This document shows, piece after piece, positions 1-8,816 of a stretch of DNA of 64,000 nucleotides. Under the pieces are notes generated by a model, which was not told where the DNA came from, made no database searches, and saw only the letters and a program-made list of their open reading frames with translations. The stretch comes from G963422745 sp963422745. GTDB taxonomy: Bacteria; Actinomycetota; Acidimicrobiia; Acidimicrobiales; Aldehydirespiratoraceae. Within the stretch, counting starts at the first letter, position 1. Each line of letters opens with the position of its first letter. A program made the position numbers and the translations under genes. The stretch is taken from positions 868,001-932,000 of the forward strand of contig OY730477.1 of assembly GCA_963422745.1 (NCBI GenBank), read 5' to 3'.

Positions 1-389
1 CCTACACCCAGGCCGGTGTGGTTGACCCCCGACAAGAGATTGCGTTGGCTGAGGTACACGACTGCTTCACCCCCACCGAGCTCGTGCTAATGGAAGACCT
101 CGGGTTCTCCGAACGCGGACAGGCCTGGGCCGACGTGCTTGAAGGCCATTTCAATATTGATGGACGGCTGCCGGTCAACACCGACGGAGGCCTCAAATCG
201 TTCGGCCATCCGGTCGGAGCAACAGGTCTTCGTATGCTGTATGAGATCTGGCTGCAGCTCCGTGGCGAGGCTCCCGCTGACCGTCGGATCCCATCATCGG
301 ACCGCACCCTGGGGCTTACCCACAATCTCGGTGGCTACCCGGGCGAAATGGTGAGCTTCGTGGGCATCTACGGCTCACAGCGGGGCTGA
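1..389 (+). CDS. SCP2-type thiolase, C-terminal part (runs off window start)
   Basis: The frame is already open at base 3 and closes with TGA at 387-389, so only the last ~128 residues are here; the GTG at 18 is internal. Visible are the AEVHDCFTPTEL block, NTDGG and the GHPVGATG motif with the catalytic-type histidine, the usual C-terminal half of SCPx/SCP2-like thiolases, which cleave beta-ketoacyl-CoA of branched or steroid side chains. The half with the acyl-accepting cysteine lies outside the window. A CoA-transferase starts 18 bases downstream on the same strand, suggesting one operon. The substrate is inferred only. Confidence 0.85.
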   Translation, partial: YTQAGVVDPRQEIALAEVHDCFTPTELVLMEDLGFSERGQAWADVLEGHFNIDGRLPVNTDGGLKSFGHPVGATGLRMLYEIWLQLRGEAPADRRIPSSDRTLGLTHNLGGYPGEMVSFVGIYGSQRG

Positions 390-407
390 GCCGCCTACGA
401 TCCCAGC

Positions 408-2798
408 ATGCGCCGCCCTCTGACCGGAATCCGGGTCGTTGACCTCACCATCGAAAAAGGCGAATTGTGCGGACGTGTCCTGAGCGATCTTGGTGCAGAA
501 GTCATTCGGGTTGAGCCACCGGGTGGTTCACCGTCACGCAGGCTGTCGCCTCGCATTGGTGATCACTCGCTGTTCTTCACCTTCCGCAACGCTGGCAAAC
601 TCGGTGTGGTACTCGATCTCAGCTCCGAAGACGACCGGCACCGGCTCGACAGTCTCCTCACCAACAGTGACGTTGTGCTTGACTCCGTCGAGCCCACAGC
701 CGAGCCCGCAGCAGCCGCCGACAGGGTTGAGGGGTTCGCCGTCGATCACCCCCACCTGGTGGTTTGCTCCATAACCAACTACGGACGAACCGGCCCCTAC
801 GCTGGGCGTGACGTCCCCAACGCCGTTTTGGATGCCACCAGCGGGTTGGCCTTCAAAGCCGGTGCCGCGGAGCGTGAACCATTGTTGCCTCCGGGCAACA
901 TCGCCGACGACTCAGCCTCAATGCATGCCGCCTTCGCCGTGCTATGCGCCCTATACCAACGCGAAGCCACCGGTTTGGGTCAGGTTATTGACCTGTCGAT
1001 CAACGAAGCCGCGGCCCAGATCACCGATTGGTCGCTACCGAACTGGACTCGTTCGGTTAACGCTGGCATGCCTTCAGGCGACTCCCGGATCGGCACGGGC
1101 CCCGTCTACACGATCTTGCCCTGCAAAGACGGCTATGTCCGTCTCATCATCATCGCCTTGCGCCACTGGCAGGCCATGCGTGCCTGGCTGGGCGAACCCG
1201 ACTATCTCCAAGATGGCGAACTTGACACGTTTCTGGGCCGCATGATGATCGCGGACGCCGTGCTGAATCCTCTGTACGCCGAACACTTCTCCACTATGTC
1301 CATGCTCGAGGTGGCCGAGGAATGCCAACGGCGAGGGATTGTCTGCACGCCGGTCCTCAAGCCCGGCGACGTGCTCAACAATCCGCACTTCGCTGCACGC
1401 GGAACCTTCGATGCCGTGGAACTTGAGACAGGGCACTTGATGCAACTCGCCTCCGGATTTTTCGAGATAGACGGGCAGCGTGTCGGCCCCACAGGCCCTC
1501 CGCCTCGCATCGGCGCGGACCAGAATCTGCTCGCCGAGCTCTCGTCGTGGCGTCGGCATGCACGACCAGCCGCCGCGGTAACCTCGGGGGCCGAGCCGCA
1601 GAGGCCGTTGGCCGGGGTTCGGGTGATGGATTTCGGCCATGGGGGAGTCGGCGTCGAGGCGGGGAGGCTGTTCGCCGACTATGGAGCCGATGTCGTCAAG
1701 ATCGAGAGTCGTTCCTACTTCGACTTCATACGTACCGTGCTGGGTGGTGAGATGTCTCCGAGTTTTGCCTCGTCGAACCGTTCCAAGCGCAGCTTCGGAG
1801 TCAATGCAAAGAATCCCGAAGGTGTGGAAATCCTCAAGACAATGGCCCGCAACTCCCATGTCGTCATTGAGAACAACTCCACGGGGATCATGGACGCTTT
1901 AGGTCTCGGTTATGGCGATCTCCGCGCCGAGAATCCCGATCTGGTGATGATGTCGAGTCAGTTGATGGGGTCGCGCGGGCCATGGGCAGCCTGGTCGGGT
2001 TATGGCCCCAATACCCAGGTCACCGGTGGAATGACCCACTTGTGGAACTATGAGGGCGACGAAGCGCCGGTGGGCAGTATGTCGATTTTTCCGGATCACT
2101 TCGCCGGGCGCAGCGGGGCCGTCGCCAGCCTGGCCGCACTGTTGGCCCAACGCCGCAACGGCGAGGCAGGCATGCACGCCGAGATATGCCAGGTCGAACA
2201 GGTAGTCAACGTGTTGGCGGACCTGTTCGCGCACGAGTCGTTACATCCGGGCAGCGTTCGTGCCAGAGGCAACCACAACGAACGAGGCGTGCCATGGGGC
2301 TTGTATCCCAGCGCCGGAGACGATCAGTGGATTGCGATCTGCACCCGTAGCGATGCCGAATGGCAGGCATTGGCCCGACTCGTTGGTCGCGATGACCTAG
2401 TCAATGACAGCACCTTGCAAGACTTGGGCAGTCGCAGAAGCCATGAAGCACGCATTGATAGCGTTGTGGCGGCATGGACCAGCGGACGAAGCAGCAACGA
2501 CGCCGTCAACGCCTGCCTGGCGGTTGGTGTGGCGGCTGGCCCGATGCTTAACGCCGAGGGAATGGCCAACGATCCGCACCTACGCGCACGTGGGTTCTTG
2601 CATGAGCGTTATCAGCCTCCGATCGGCGACATGGTCTTCGAAGGGCCCGCCTTTGCCGCCTCGAAAATGTTGGCGCCGGAAACCGCTCCGGCTCCCGGGT
2701 TGGGTGAGCACACCCATGAGATTGCGGTGGAACTCGGACTTGATGAGGCTCGCATTCTTGAGCTGATCGAAGCGGGCGTGCTCGAGGCCCAACATTGA
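408..2798 (+). CDS. Fused tandem family III (CaiB/BaiF) CoA-transferase
   Basis: This 796-residue protein contains two complete CaiB/BaiF modules in one chain, roughly residues 1-395 and 399-796; each resembles a single ~400-residue family member. Each opens with the same layout (TGIRVVDLT..LGAEVIRVEPP and AGVRVMDFG..YGADVVKIES). Each keeps an aspartate at the family's acyl-carrying position (ADDSAS near 167; PDHFAG near 561). Family III enzymes move CoA between carboxylic acids and normally dimerise as interlocked rings, so a fused pair may form a pseudo-homodimer. It follows the thiolase by 18 bases. The acyl substrate is unknown; fatty, aromatic or steroid-derived acids are all possible. 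Confidence 0.9.
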   Translation: MRRPLTGIRVVDLTIEKGELCGRVLSDLGAEVIRVEPPGGSPSRRLSPRIGDHSLFFTFRNAGKLGVVLDLSSEDDRHRLDSLLTNSDVVLDSVEPTAEPAAAADRVEGFAVDHPHLVVCSITNYGRTGPYAGRDVPNAVLDATSGLAFKAGAAEREPLLPPGNIADDSASMHAAFAVLCALYQREATGLGQVIDLSINEAAAQITDWSLPNWTRSVNAGMPSGDSRIGTGPVYTILPCKDGYVRLIIIALRHWQAMRAWLGEPDYLQDGELDTFLGRMMIADAVLNPLYAEHFSTMSMLEVAEECQRRGIVCTPVLKPGDVLNNPHFAARGTFDAVELETGHLMQLASGFFEIDGQRVGPTGPPPRIGADQNLLAELSSWRRHARPAAAVTSGAEPQRPLAGVRVMDFGHGGVGVEAGRLFADYGADVVKIESRSYFDFIRTVLGGEMSPSFASSNRSKRSFGVNAKNPEGVEILKTMARNSHVVIENNSTGIMDALGLGYGDLRAENPDLVMMSSQLMGSRGPWAAWSGYGPNTQVTGGMTHLWNYEGDEAPVGSMSIFPDHFAGRSGAVASLAALLAQRRNGEAGMHAEICQVEQVVNVLADLFAHESLHPGSVRARGNHNERGVPWGLYPSAGDDQWIAICTRSDAEWQALARLVGRDDLVNDSTLQDLGSRRSHEARIDSVVAAWTSGRSSNDAVNACLAVGVAAGPMLNAEGMANDPHLRARGFLHERYQPPIGDMVFEGPAFAASKMLAPETAPAPGLGEHTHEIAVELGLDEARILELIEAGVLEAQH

Positions 2799-2840
2799 CG
2801 AGATCGAACACCGACCTCGCTGGATTATGCCCTCGCCTGA

Positions 2841-3380
2841 TTACCTCAACGCTTGACAGGGCGAGTCTGGCTTAGGCCCAAAAAGTTCCTCAACTACCAA
2901 TCGGCCGCGATCGGGGATCGCTTCATTCGGGTACACCGCCTCCACCACAGCGAATATTTCCTCAGGGGTTGAAGTACCTAACCGGTGAGCCAGCAACTCA
3001 ATGTCGGCTAGGTCCGACCGTCGGGCTGAGCGGACCTTCATGGCAAGGAGCCGGTCGGCGTCGGCCGCAATGACCCGCATGTTGGGATTGTCGAACACCA
3101 CAACACCGCGTCGGTCTTGTCGGGGCATGTAAGCGCTTGCCTGTTCGTTAAGCCACGACGGAGAGAGACCACGCTCTCGGGCTACTTCGCGCACTGCGTC
3201 GAAAACGGCTCCGTGTCCTTCAAGCACGAGCGCGTCAATGTCTCGGGTGACGCGATTGGCGTCGTAGGCGAGTGCCATCGCTGCACCACCGACTATGTAA
3301 ATTCGCGCCACCACGCTTCGGCGGTTTAGCTTTTCTGCTACCGCGGTCAACGCAGCAAGCAGGTCAAGGCGACCAAGCAT
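2841..3380 (-). CDS. Nucleotidyltransferase-fold protein (DUF6036/AbiEii-like)
   Basis: The 179-residue protein has a nucleotidyltransferase core near its N-terminus: a glycine pair in YIVGGAAMALAY followed by TRDIDALV, the G-G..DxD arrangement of minimal polymerase-beta-like transferases. The ATG at 3380 was chosen because it sits one base after the stop of the upstream gene (TGA-G-ATG), which implies translational coupling; the frame continues 300 bases further upstream, but only as a shadow of that gene. Such proteins often form two-gene toxin-antitoxin or abortive-infection-like modules. The activity here (nucleotide transfer to tRNA or protein, or none) is not established. Confidence 0.75.
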   Translation of the reverse strand: MLGRLDLLAALTAVAEKLNRRSVVARIYIVGGAAMALAYDANRVTRDIDALVLEGHGAVFDAVREVARERGLSPSWLNEQASAYMPRQDRRGVVVFDNPNMRVIAADADRLLAMKVRSARRSDLADIELLAHRLGTSTPEEIFAVVEAVYPNEAIPDRGRLVVEELFGPKPDSPCQALR

Positions 3381-3381
3381 C

Positions 3382-3771
3382 TCAGACCACCTCAAGCTCA
3401 CGAACTGGAAGTAGCACACCGTGGGCTTCGAACGCGGCCGACGAATGCACGACTGCCTCAGCCCTGAGCCCCCGCAGATCACGACCCGGGTACCAATACG
3501 ACTCGAGATAGCGTGATGGCTCGAAAACCCAGTCGGGCGCACGAAGACAATCGTGCCAGCAGTGGTGCTCCACCCATGCCGCAAGCAGCGCATCCCAGCG
3601 CTTTGAGATAGTCGCAGGTTCGGTTTCAACCAGCGCCAAGCGATTGGTGAGGTCCGTATCAAACCACCACATCGCCCAATCATGCAGCACTATGCGAAGC
3701 CGCCATTCCTCATCTGCTTGCAGCAGCCATGGAACATAACTGGACAAGGTGTTTGAGGGGCGCTCGAACAT
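3382..3771 (-). CDS. Hypothetical 129-aa partner of the nucleotidyltransferase
   Basis: I do not recognise a family. The 129-residue product is rich in tryptophan and acidic residues (EEWRL, HDWAMWWFD, HHCWHDC, ESYWYPG) with no signal peptide or membrane segment, so it is probably cytosolic. It starts at ATG 3771 and ends one base before the start of the nucleotidyltransferase, so the two are almost certainly one transcript. By position it could be the antitoxin or a substrate adaptor of that protein; this is inference from gene order. The repeat array at 3838-4260 lies just upstream of its start. Confidence 0.65.
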   Translation of the reverse strand: MFERPSNTLSSYVPWLLQADEEWRLRIVLHDWAMWWFDTDLTNRLALVETEPATISKRWDALLAAWVEHHCWHDCLRAPDWVFEPSRYLESYWYPGRDLRGLRAEAVVHSSAAFEAHGVLLPVRELEVV

Positions 3772-3837
3772 ACCGACATTGTAGAATCGTGCAATAACAC
3801 AGCTGAACGAAAGCAGCAGGGCTGTAGGAAACCTGGA

Positions 3838-4069
3838 GGCTATGACCGCTCGGTCCAGGGCTTCTCATTGCCAAGGAAACCCTCGTCGAACTCGCCCCAC
3901 TGGGTATGACCGCTCGGCTTTGGGGGCTTCTCTTTGCGGGCGACACTGTCGGCAGGGTTCAGGGCGTGGGTATGACCGCTCGGCTTTGGGGGCTTCTCTT
4001 TGCGGGCGACACTGTCGGCAGGGTTCAGGGCGTGGGTATGACCGCTCGGCTTTGGGGGCTTCTCTTTGC
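3838..4069. repeat. 66-bp pitch array, 36-nt repeat / 30-nt spacer
   Basis: Four repeats are present. A degenerate first copy lies at 3838-3871, and three near-identical 36-nt copies start at 3902, 3968 and 4034 (each beginning GGGTATGACCGCTCGG). Between them are 30-nt segments at 3872-3901, 3938-3967 and 4004-4033. The first segment is unrelated to the other two, which are identical to each other. Open frames across it on both strands are products of the 66-nt (22-codon) pitch, so I do not call a gene. No cas gene is nearby. Confidence 0.85.
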
Positions 4070-4072
4070 CGA

Positions 4073-4290
4073 ACACCGAGAAAAGCAACCCAAAGCAGGG
4101 CGGATAGTGCCGGATCTAGGGTCCTTACCTATTGCCGGAGAAGAGCAACCCAAAGCAGGGCGGATAGTGCCGGATCTAGGGTCCTTACCTATTGCCGGAG
4201 AAGAGCAACCCAAAGCAGGGCGGATAGTGCCGGATCTAGGGTCCTTACTCTTTGTTGAACACCGAGAAAAGCAACCCAAGCAGAATATCC
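4073..4290. repeat. 60-bp tandem repeat x3, inverted relative to the preceding array
   Basis: Three nearly identical 60-nt units start at about 4081, 4141 and 4201, each with AGCAACCCAAAGCAGGGCGG; a partial fourth core follows at about 4266. Read on the minus strand the core GCTTTGGGTTGCTCTTC resembles GCTTTGGGGGCTTCTCT of the neighbouring 66-bp array, so the two arrays look like head-to-head relatives. The rest of the gap up to the inositol-phosphate synthase stop (4352) holds nothing I recognise. Confidence 0.8.
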
Positions 4291-4351
4291 AATCAACCCG
4301 CTCTCGAGGAGATGGGGGAGACGCCGCTGGGGCTGACGGTGCAGGGTTTGT

Positions 4352-5653
4352 TTAGCCAGCTTCGCTGTGTGTGACGGGTTCCTCGCCCATCCATTCTCGT
4401 AGTGTGTTCTTCAGCTTGGTCTGCTGGATGAACAGGTCCTGTTCGCTACGTTGGTCACCGGAGGGTTGTGGAGCCTTCATATAGAAACTCAGCCACTCTT
4501 GCACACCCGAGGACCCGGCACGGGCTGCCAGATCCATGAACAATGCAAGATCCAAAACGATCGGCGCGGCAAGAATTGAGTCCCTGCACAGGAAGTCAAT
4601 CTTGATCTGCATTGGGTAGCCCATCCAACCGAAGATGTCTATAGCGTCCCAACCCTCCTTGTTGTCGCCGCGCGGAGGGTAGTAGTTGATGCGAACAACG
4701 TGATCAACGTCACCGTACAGATCCGGGTACAACTCTGGTTCCAGGATCTTGTGCAACACACCGAGTTTCGATTCTTCTTTGGTTCTGAAGTTCTCCGGAG
4801 CGTCGAGCACCTCACCGTCGCGGTTGCCCAGAATGTTCGTGGAGTACCAGCCGCGCAGCCCAAGCATCCGTGCTTTGAAACCCGGGGCCAGCAACGTTTT
4901 CAACAGCGTTTGCCCCGTCTTGAAGTCCTTACCGGCGATCGGCACACTGCGAGCCGCCGCCAACTCGATCATGCAATCAAGATCGGTGGTGAGATTGGGA
5001 GCGCCGTTGGCGAATGGTACCTCGCTCTGCAAGGCGGCGTAGGCGTAGATCTGCGACGGAGCGATGTTGTCGTCGTTGTTCCTCAAGCCTTCTTCGAAGG
5101 CTTGCAAGGACCGGTGCACAGGTGCGGGTTCCTGAAATGCTTCGGTAGACCCACACCACACCATCACCAGTCGGTCACAGTCGTTGTTGTGGCGAAACGC
5201 CTCAATGTCAGCCATGAGGGCCATGGCCTGATCCCACTTGTTGGTGAACACCTTCACCCGGGTTCCCTCAAGGCGGCTCACCCAGCGGCGATCAAACACC
5301 GCGTCCATCGCCACCACACCTTCGAGTTCTGCCGAGATCGGTGCCAGGTCGGAGTGGTTCAAGACGCCGCAGGTGCGGGCAGCTTCCAAGGCGTTCGCTG
5401 AGATGGGATCCCAACCGCCAAAAACGATGTCGTCAAGCGAGGCCAGTGGCACAAAGTCACGGATCAACGGGTTGCGTTCGTCGTGCCGTTTCCCGAGACG
5501 GATATGGGCCATCTGCGATACCGATCCCAGCGGAGCGCTGTCGTTGCGGCGAGCGTCAAGCACGCCAGCGATGAACGTGGATGCAACCGCGCCCATACCG
5601 GGGGTCAAGACGCCGAGCCGGCCGCCAGGCGACGCGATATGGCGAGCAGTCAT
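4352..5653 (-). CDS. ino1: Inositol-3-phosphate synthase
   Basis: This 433-residue enzyme converts glucose 6-phosphate to inositol 1-phosphate (3-phosphate numbering) with bound NAD, the first step to phosphatidylinositol and mycothiol. Visible are an N-terminal Rossmann loop (TPGMGAVAS), GKDFKTGQT with the conserved lysine, STNILGNRDGEVLDAP, and SILAAPIVLDLALF near the C-terminus. The ILGNxDG and SxLAAPIxLDL blocks resemble the eukaryotic-type enzyme, and it is longer than M. tuberculosis Ino1 (367 residues). I take ATG 5653 as start; the frame runs on to 5812, but that part translates the GTGTCTCTGG repeat. It fits the mycothiol-dependent gene near 24-25 kb. Confidence 0.88.
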   Translation of the reverse strand: MTARHIASPGGRLGVLTPGMGAVASTFIAGVLDARRNDSAPLGSVSQMAHIRLGKRHDERNPLIRDFVPLASLDDIVFGGWDPISANALEAARTCGVLNHSDLAPISAELEGVVAMDAVFDRRWVSRLEGTRVKVFTNKWDQAMALMADIEAFRHNNDCDRLVMVWCGSTEAFQEPAPVHRSLQAFEEGLRNNDDNIAPSQIYAYAALQSEVPFANGAPNLTTDLDCMIELAAARSVPIAGKDFKTGQTLLKTLLAPGFKARMLGLRGWYSTNILGNRDGEVLDAPENFRTKEESKLGVLHKILEPELYPDLYGDVDHVVRINYYPPRGDNKEGWDAIDIFGWMGYPMQIKIDFLCRDSILAAPIVLDLALFMDLAARAGSSGVQEWLSFYMKAPQPSGDQRSEQDLFIQQTKLKNTLREWMGEEPVTHSEAG

Positions 5654-5699
5654 CGGGAATCGTCCACCACGGAAGTCTTGTTCCCAAGCTTGGTGGTCA

Positions 5700-5806
5700 C
5701 AAGTGTCTCTGGCGTTGTGTGTCTCTGGCACCGTTTCTCGCGTTGTGTGTCTCTGGGGTTGTGAGTTTGGCACCGTCTCTGGCGCTGTGTGTGTCTCCCA
5801 CGGCGC
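5700..5806. repeat. Degenerate GT-rich repeat between divergent genes
   Basis: The divergent gap between ino1 and the MaoC gene is filled with imperfect copies of TGTCTCTGGCGTTGTG, with GGCACCGT recurring at 5727 and 5769. A promoter for either gene should lie here, but I cannot point to clear -35/-10 boxes. Confidence 0.6.
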
Positions 5807-5848
5807 AACCATAGGGCCACATCATGGCCGCGCGTCTAGAGTTCGTGC

Positions 5849-6319
5849 ATGAGCAACGCAGCAAAGGCCTTGGAGATCCTCCGCTCCGAGGAGGGACAAT
5901 CCCAAGGCACAGGTGACTGGTTTGAGGTCACCCAAGACCAGATCGATCAGTTTGCCGACTGCACCCACGATCATCAATTCATCCACATCAATGCCGAGCG
6001 GGCCACCCCGATCTTCGGTGGGACCATCGCCCACGGCTTTTTGACGCTGTCGATGCTCACCCATCTCGTGCAGTCGATCCCGTCAAACACGCCGAAACTT
6101 GATGGTGTGACCATGGGCATCAACTATGGCTTTGACAAAGTACGGTTCTTGAACCCAGTTCGATCGGGTAGACGAATCAGGGCTCACTCCACCCTGAAAT
6201 CCGTAGCGCTCAAGGGAAACGCAGTGAACTCAATCCGCACCATCACCGTAGAGATTGAAGGGGACGACAAACCAGCCCTGGTAGCCGACTGGATCGGTCG
6301 GATCGTCTTTGACGGCTGA
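5849..6319 (+). CDS. MaoC-like (R)-enoyl-CoA hydratase
   Basis: This 156-residue hot-dog-fold protein has the hydratase-2 type motif around residues 36-52 (FADCTHDHQFIHINAERA), with the catalytic-type Asp41 and His46. GGTIAHGFLTLSML follows, then a C-terminal NYGFDKVRFLNPVRSG block. Single-domain members hydrate 2-enoyl-CoA to (R)-3-hydroxyacyl-CoA. A clear paralogue lies at 34285-34740. The start ATG at 5849 is the first in frame. Its stop overlaps the open frame of the next gene, which probably shares its transcript. The precise acyl chain is unknown. Confidence 0.88.
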   Translation: MSNAAKALEILRSEEGQSQGTGDWFEVTQDQIDQFADCTHDHQFIHINAERATPIFGGTIAHGFLTLSMLTHLVQSIPSNTPKLDGVTMGINYGFDKVRFLNPVRSGRRIRAHSTLKSVALKGNAVNSIRTITVEIEGDDKPALVADWIGRIVFDG

Positions 6320-6374
6320 ATCCTCGACTCGCCTTGATGCCTCCTTTGATACCCGAACAACGAGGTCCTTGAAC

Positions 6375-7163
6375 ATGAACGATTATCCCATCCAGCTCGG
6401 CAGCGCGCTCTTCACGCTTGTCGATCCCTCCCGAGGCCATGAGGTGGCCTACAACCGGTGGTACGAACGAGACCATTTCTATGCCGGATGCATGATCGGG
6501 CCGGGATTGTTCGCCGGCAAGCGATGGGTAGCCACCCGGGAACTGAAGGACCTGCGATTCCCCAGAGGCGACACGCCGGTGGCGAGCCCCGTCGACAAGG
6601 GCAGTTACCTCGCCATCTACTGGGTGCTGGCAGGCCAACACAAAGAGCACTTCGATTGGTCGGTGCCGCAGGTGATTGATCTCTACTCAAACGGGCGTGG
6701 CTTTGCGGAACGTCGCCACGCCCACACCGTTCTGCTTCACCGGCCCAGCGCCCACTATCGTGACCCCGATCCGGTGCCTGTGGAACTCGCGCTGGATCAT
6801 CCCTACGCCGGTCTCGTCGTCGCAGCCGTTGATCCCATTGGTGACGATCTCAGCACCCACCTGCACGATGTCTCACTTCCTGCGCTGATGGCTGACTCTG
6901 GGGTGGCAAGCATGGTGTCGTGGCGATACATCCCAATGGGCGAAGGAACCGAGAACGCCCCGATGGATCTCGGCATGCCCCCGGGTGGCCCGGACCGTCA
7001 CCTGCAGTTCTTCTTTTTGGACGAAGACCCGCAAAGCCACTGGCAACGCTTCCGTGACTACGCCGACGAACTCGAACAAAGCGCATCGGGGCACGTCGTG
7101 TTCGCCGCCCCGTTCATTCCCACCATCGTTGGTACCGACACCTACACCGACCAGTTGTGGTGA
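6375..7163 (+). CDS. Uncharacterised alpha+beta barrel-like protein
   Basis: I do not recognise a named family. The 262-residue protein (ATG 6375; the frame opens at 6309 but overlaps the MaoC gene) seems built of two halves. One holds YNRWYERDHFYAGCMIGPGLFAGKRW-like sequence and the other a second Trp/His-rich strand-helix unit ending in PTIVGTDTYTDQLW. Short stretches such as WYERDHF and the basic GKRW recall dimeric alpha-beta barrel proteins that bind small hydrophobics or haem, but no catalytic residue can be assigned. It has no signal peptide. Its stop overlaps the GTG start of the downstream lipoprotein hydrolase, so an operon with the MaoC hydratase is likely. Confidence 0.6.
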   Translation: MNDYPIQLGSALFTLVDPSRGHEVAYNRWYERDHFYAGCMIGPGLFAGKRWVATRELKDLRFPRGDTPVASPVDKGSYLAIYWVLAGQHKEHFDWSVPQVIDLYSNGRGFAERRHAHTVLLHRPSAHYRDPDPVPVELALDHPYAGLVVAAVDPIGDDLSTHLHDVSLPALMADSGVASMVSWRYIPMGEGTENAPMDLGMPPGGPDRHLQFFFLDEDPQSHWQRFRDYADELEQSASGHVVFAAPFIPTIVGTDTYTDQLW

Positions 7164-8797
7164 ACCACTGCAGAATGCTGGCTGTAGCCTTTGGCATCTT
7201 CGCTGCGACGGCATGCGGCAGCGATGATGATTCCGCGGTTCGTGAACCTGGCACGCCCAGCATCCCTGAGAGCGGCCCTTCGGGCAGCGCTGTGGAACCC
7301 TCTGTTCCCGACCCCGGCACCGTTGAAACGACCCCGCCGGAGTCCTCAACAACTATCGCCGAACGCCCGGCTCGTGTGGACGAAACCAATCCAACCGGTT
7401 GGACCGACACCGTGAAGCACGTTGTCTGCCCGGTTTCCTTCTCTGGCCTAACCAACGCAACGTGTGGCATCGCACAAGTTCCTCTCGACCCGGCCGACCC
7501 CGCCGAAGGCAGCGTGGACGTATCGTTCGTGGTGCTGAAAGGATCCGATCCTGACTTCGGTGTACCGCTGGCGGTACTGCAGGGCGGACCGGGCGGGGCT
7601 TCCAGCGAGATGGCGTTGTGGTTTGAGCCGCGGCAATTCACCCAAGTCTTCATCGACCAACGCGGCACCGGCTTCGCCGACTCTGACCTCAACTGCGGTG
7701 AGGTCGACGAAGCGCTACTCGACACCCTGGCACTCAACAGCGACGAGGCCGACAAGCAATTCATCGAGGTATTCACCAACTGCGCTGAACGTCTCGGAAA
7801 CGATGTGCTGTTTGATCACACCAACACGGCGAATCACGCCGCCGATGTCATCGCCGTGATGCAAGCCCTCAACGACGGGCCATGGGCTGTCTACGGCGTG
7901 AGCTACGGCACCACTATCGCATTGGAGATTCTTCGCTCCTCTCCCGACGACTTGCAGGCAGCCGTTCTGGACGGCGTTTATCCGCCGGATCTTGACGTGC
8001 ATGAAGCGCTTGTTTTTTCAGCCGACTTTGCGCTTGATGCGCTGGGAGCGGCGTGTGACCGCAGTCCCGTCTGTTCAAAACACGCCATTGATGTTCCCAG
8101 TATCGTGAACCAACTCATTGCCAGTTACAACGACTCGCCGGTAACCATGGAACTCGACAAGAACGAGACAGGGCTGGACGAATCGATAACGGTTGTGGTT
8201 GACGGCAGACGCTTCGCGGAGTTCGTCTTTATGGCTTTGTACAGCGAGTACACCGCCGCCAATTTGCCTGCGATCCTTGCATCAATCGACGAAGGCGATG
8301 AGGATGCCCTGCGCTGGTTCGTCGCGTATTCGGCTGTTGTGATGGATCAACAGCTCAAAGGGCTCGACGAAGCCACCTACTACGCCGTGGCCTGCAGCGA
8401 CCAACTGCCACTCAGCGACGGTGTCGACGTTGGCCCCGAGGAATTGTCTGCCTTCACTGCAGCGCTGTCGGCCACTACGCTGCAAAGTGCCTGTGAGCCT
8501 TGGGTTCGACCCGGGGTGCCAGAGCCAGAGCCGAATGCCACGCCCGTGTCCTCCGATATTCCGGTCTTGTTGCTGTCCGGCGAGTTCGACCCGGTAACAC
8601 CGCGATCATTCGCTGAGCGCGCGGCGTCCACGCTCAGCAACGCTACTGTTGTCTCTCAGCGCGGACGGGCCCATGGCATATGGCCCCGCAATACATGCAT
8701 TGCAAGAATCGTCAAGGACTTCTTGACAGAACCTTACAGCGAGGTCAACACGTCTTGTGCTCAGATCGGGGCCGCGGTCCTGTGGCCTCAACCCTGA
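7157..8797 (+). CDS. Secreted lipoprotein alpha/beta-hydrolase, TAP-like peptidase
   Basis: This 546-residue protein starts at GTG 7157 and overlaps the previous stop. The N-terminus is a lipoprotein signal ending FAATAC, with lipid-anchored Cys20, then a Pro/Ser/Glu-rich linker to ~75. The catalytic domain has Ser249 in GVSYG, Asp478 in GEFDPVTP and His506 in RAHGIWP, matching the S33 tripeptidyl-aminopeptidase family with a C-terminal TAP-like domain. It probably cleaves peptides, or esters, outside the membrane. Several cysteine pairs in the exported domain suggest disulfides. An in-frame ATG at 7175 would leave too short a signal. Confidence 0.85.
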   Translation: MVNHCRMLAVAFGIFAATACGSDDDSAVREPGTPSIPESGPSGSAVEPSVPDPGTVETTPPESSTTIAERPARVDETNPTGWTDTVKHVVCPVSFSGLTNATCGIAQVPLDPADPAEGSVDVSFVVLKGSDPDFGVPLAVLQGGPGGASSEMALWFEPRQFTQVFIDQRGTGFADSDLNCGEVDEALLDTLALNSDEADKQFIEVFTNCAERLGNDVLFDHTNTANHAADVIAVMQALNDGPWAVYGVSYGTTIALEILRSSPDDLQAAVLDGVYPPDLDVHEALVFSADFALDALGAACDRSPVCSKHAIDVPSIVNQLIASYNDSPVTMELDKNETGLDESITVVVDGRRFAEFVFMALYSEYTAANLPAILASIDEGDEDALRWFVAYSAVVMDQQLKGLDEATYYAVACSDQLPLSDGVDVGPEELSAFTAALSATTLQSACEPWVRPGVPEPEPNATPVSSDIPVLLLSGEFDPVTPRSFAERAASTLSNATVVSQRGRAHGIWPRNTCIARIVKDFLTEPYSEVNTSCAQIGAAVLWPQP

Positions 8798-8816
8798 CAA
8801 TCAGGAGGAAGCGATT

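Noticed and set aside
1074..1859. 261-codon minus-strand frame inside the CoA-transferase
   Set aside because: Shadow frame; composition is unlike a protein and the other strand is clearly coding.
3842..4355. Plus- and minus-strand frames of 78-149 codons in the repeat region
   Set aside because: They are translations of 66- and 60-bp units on both strands with no start context or family resemblance.
4700..5401. 233-codon plus-strand frame antisense to ino1
   Set aside because: Shadow of the inositol-phosphate synthase gene, without recognisable domains.
5654..5812. N-terminal extension of inositol-phosphate synthase
   Set aside because: Those codons translate the GTGTCTCTGG repeat and precede the conserved family start at ATG 5653.
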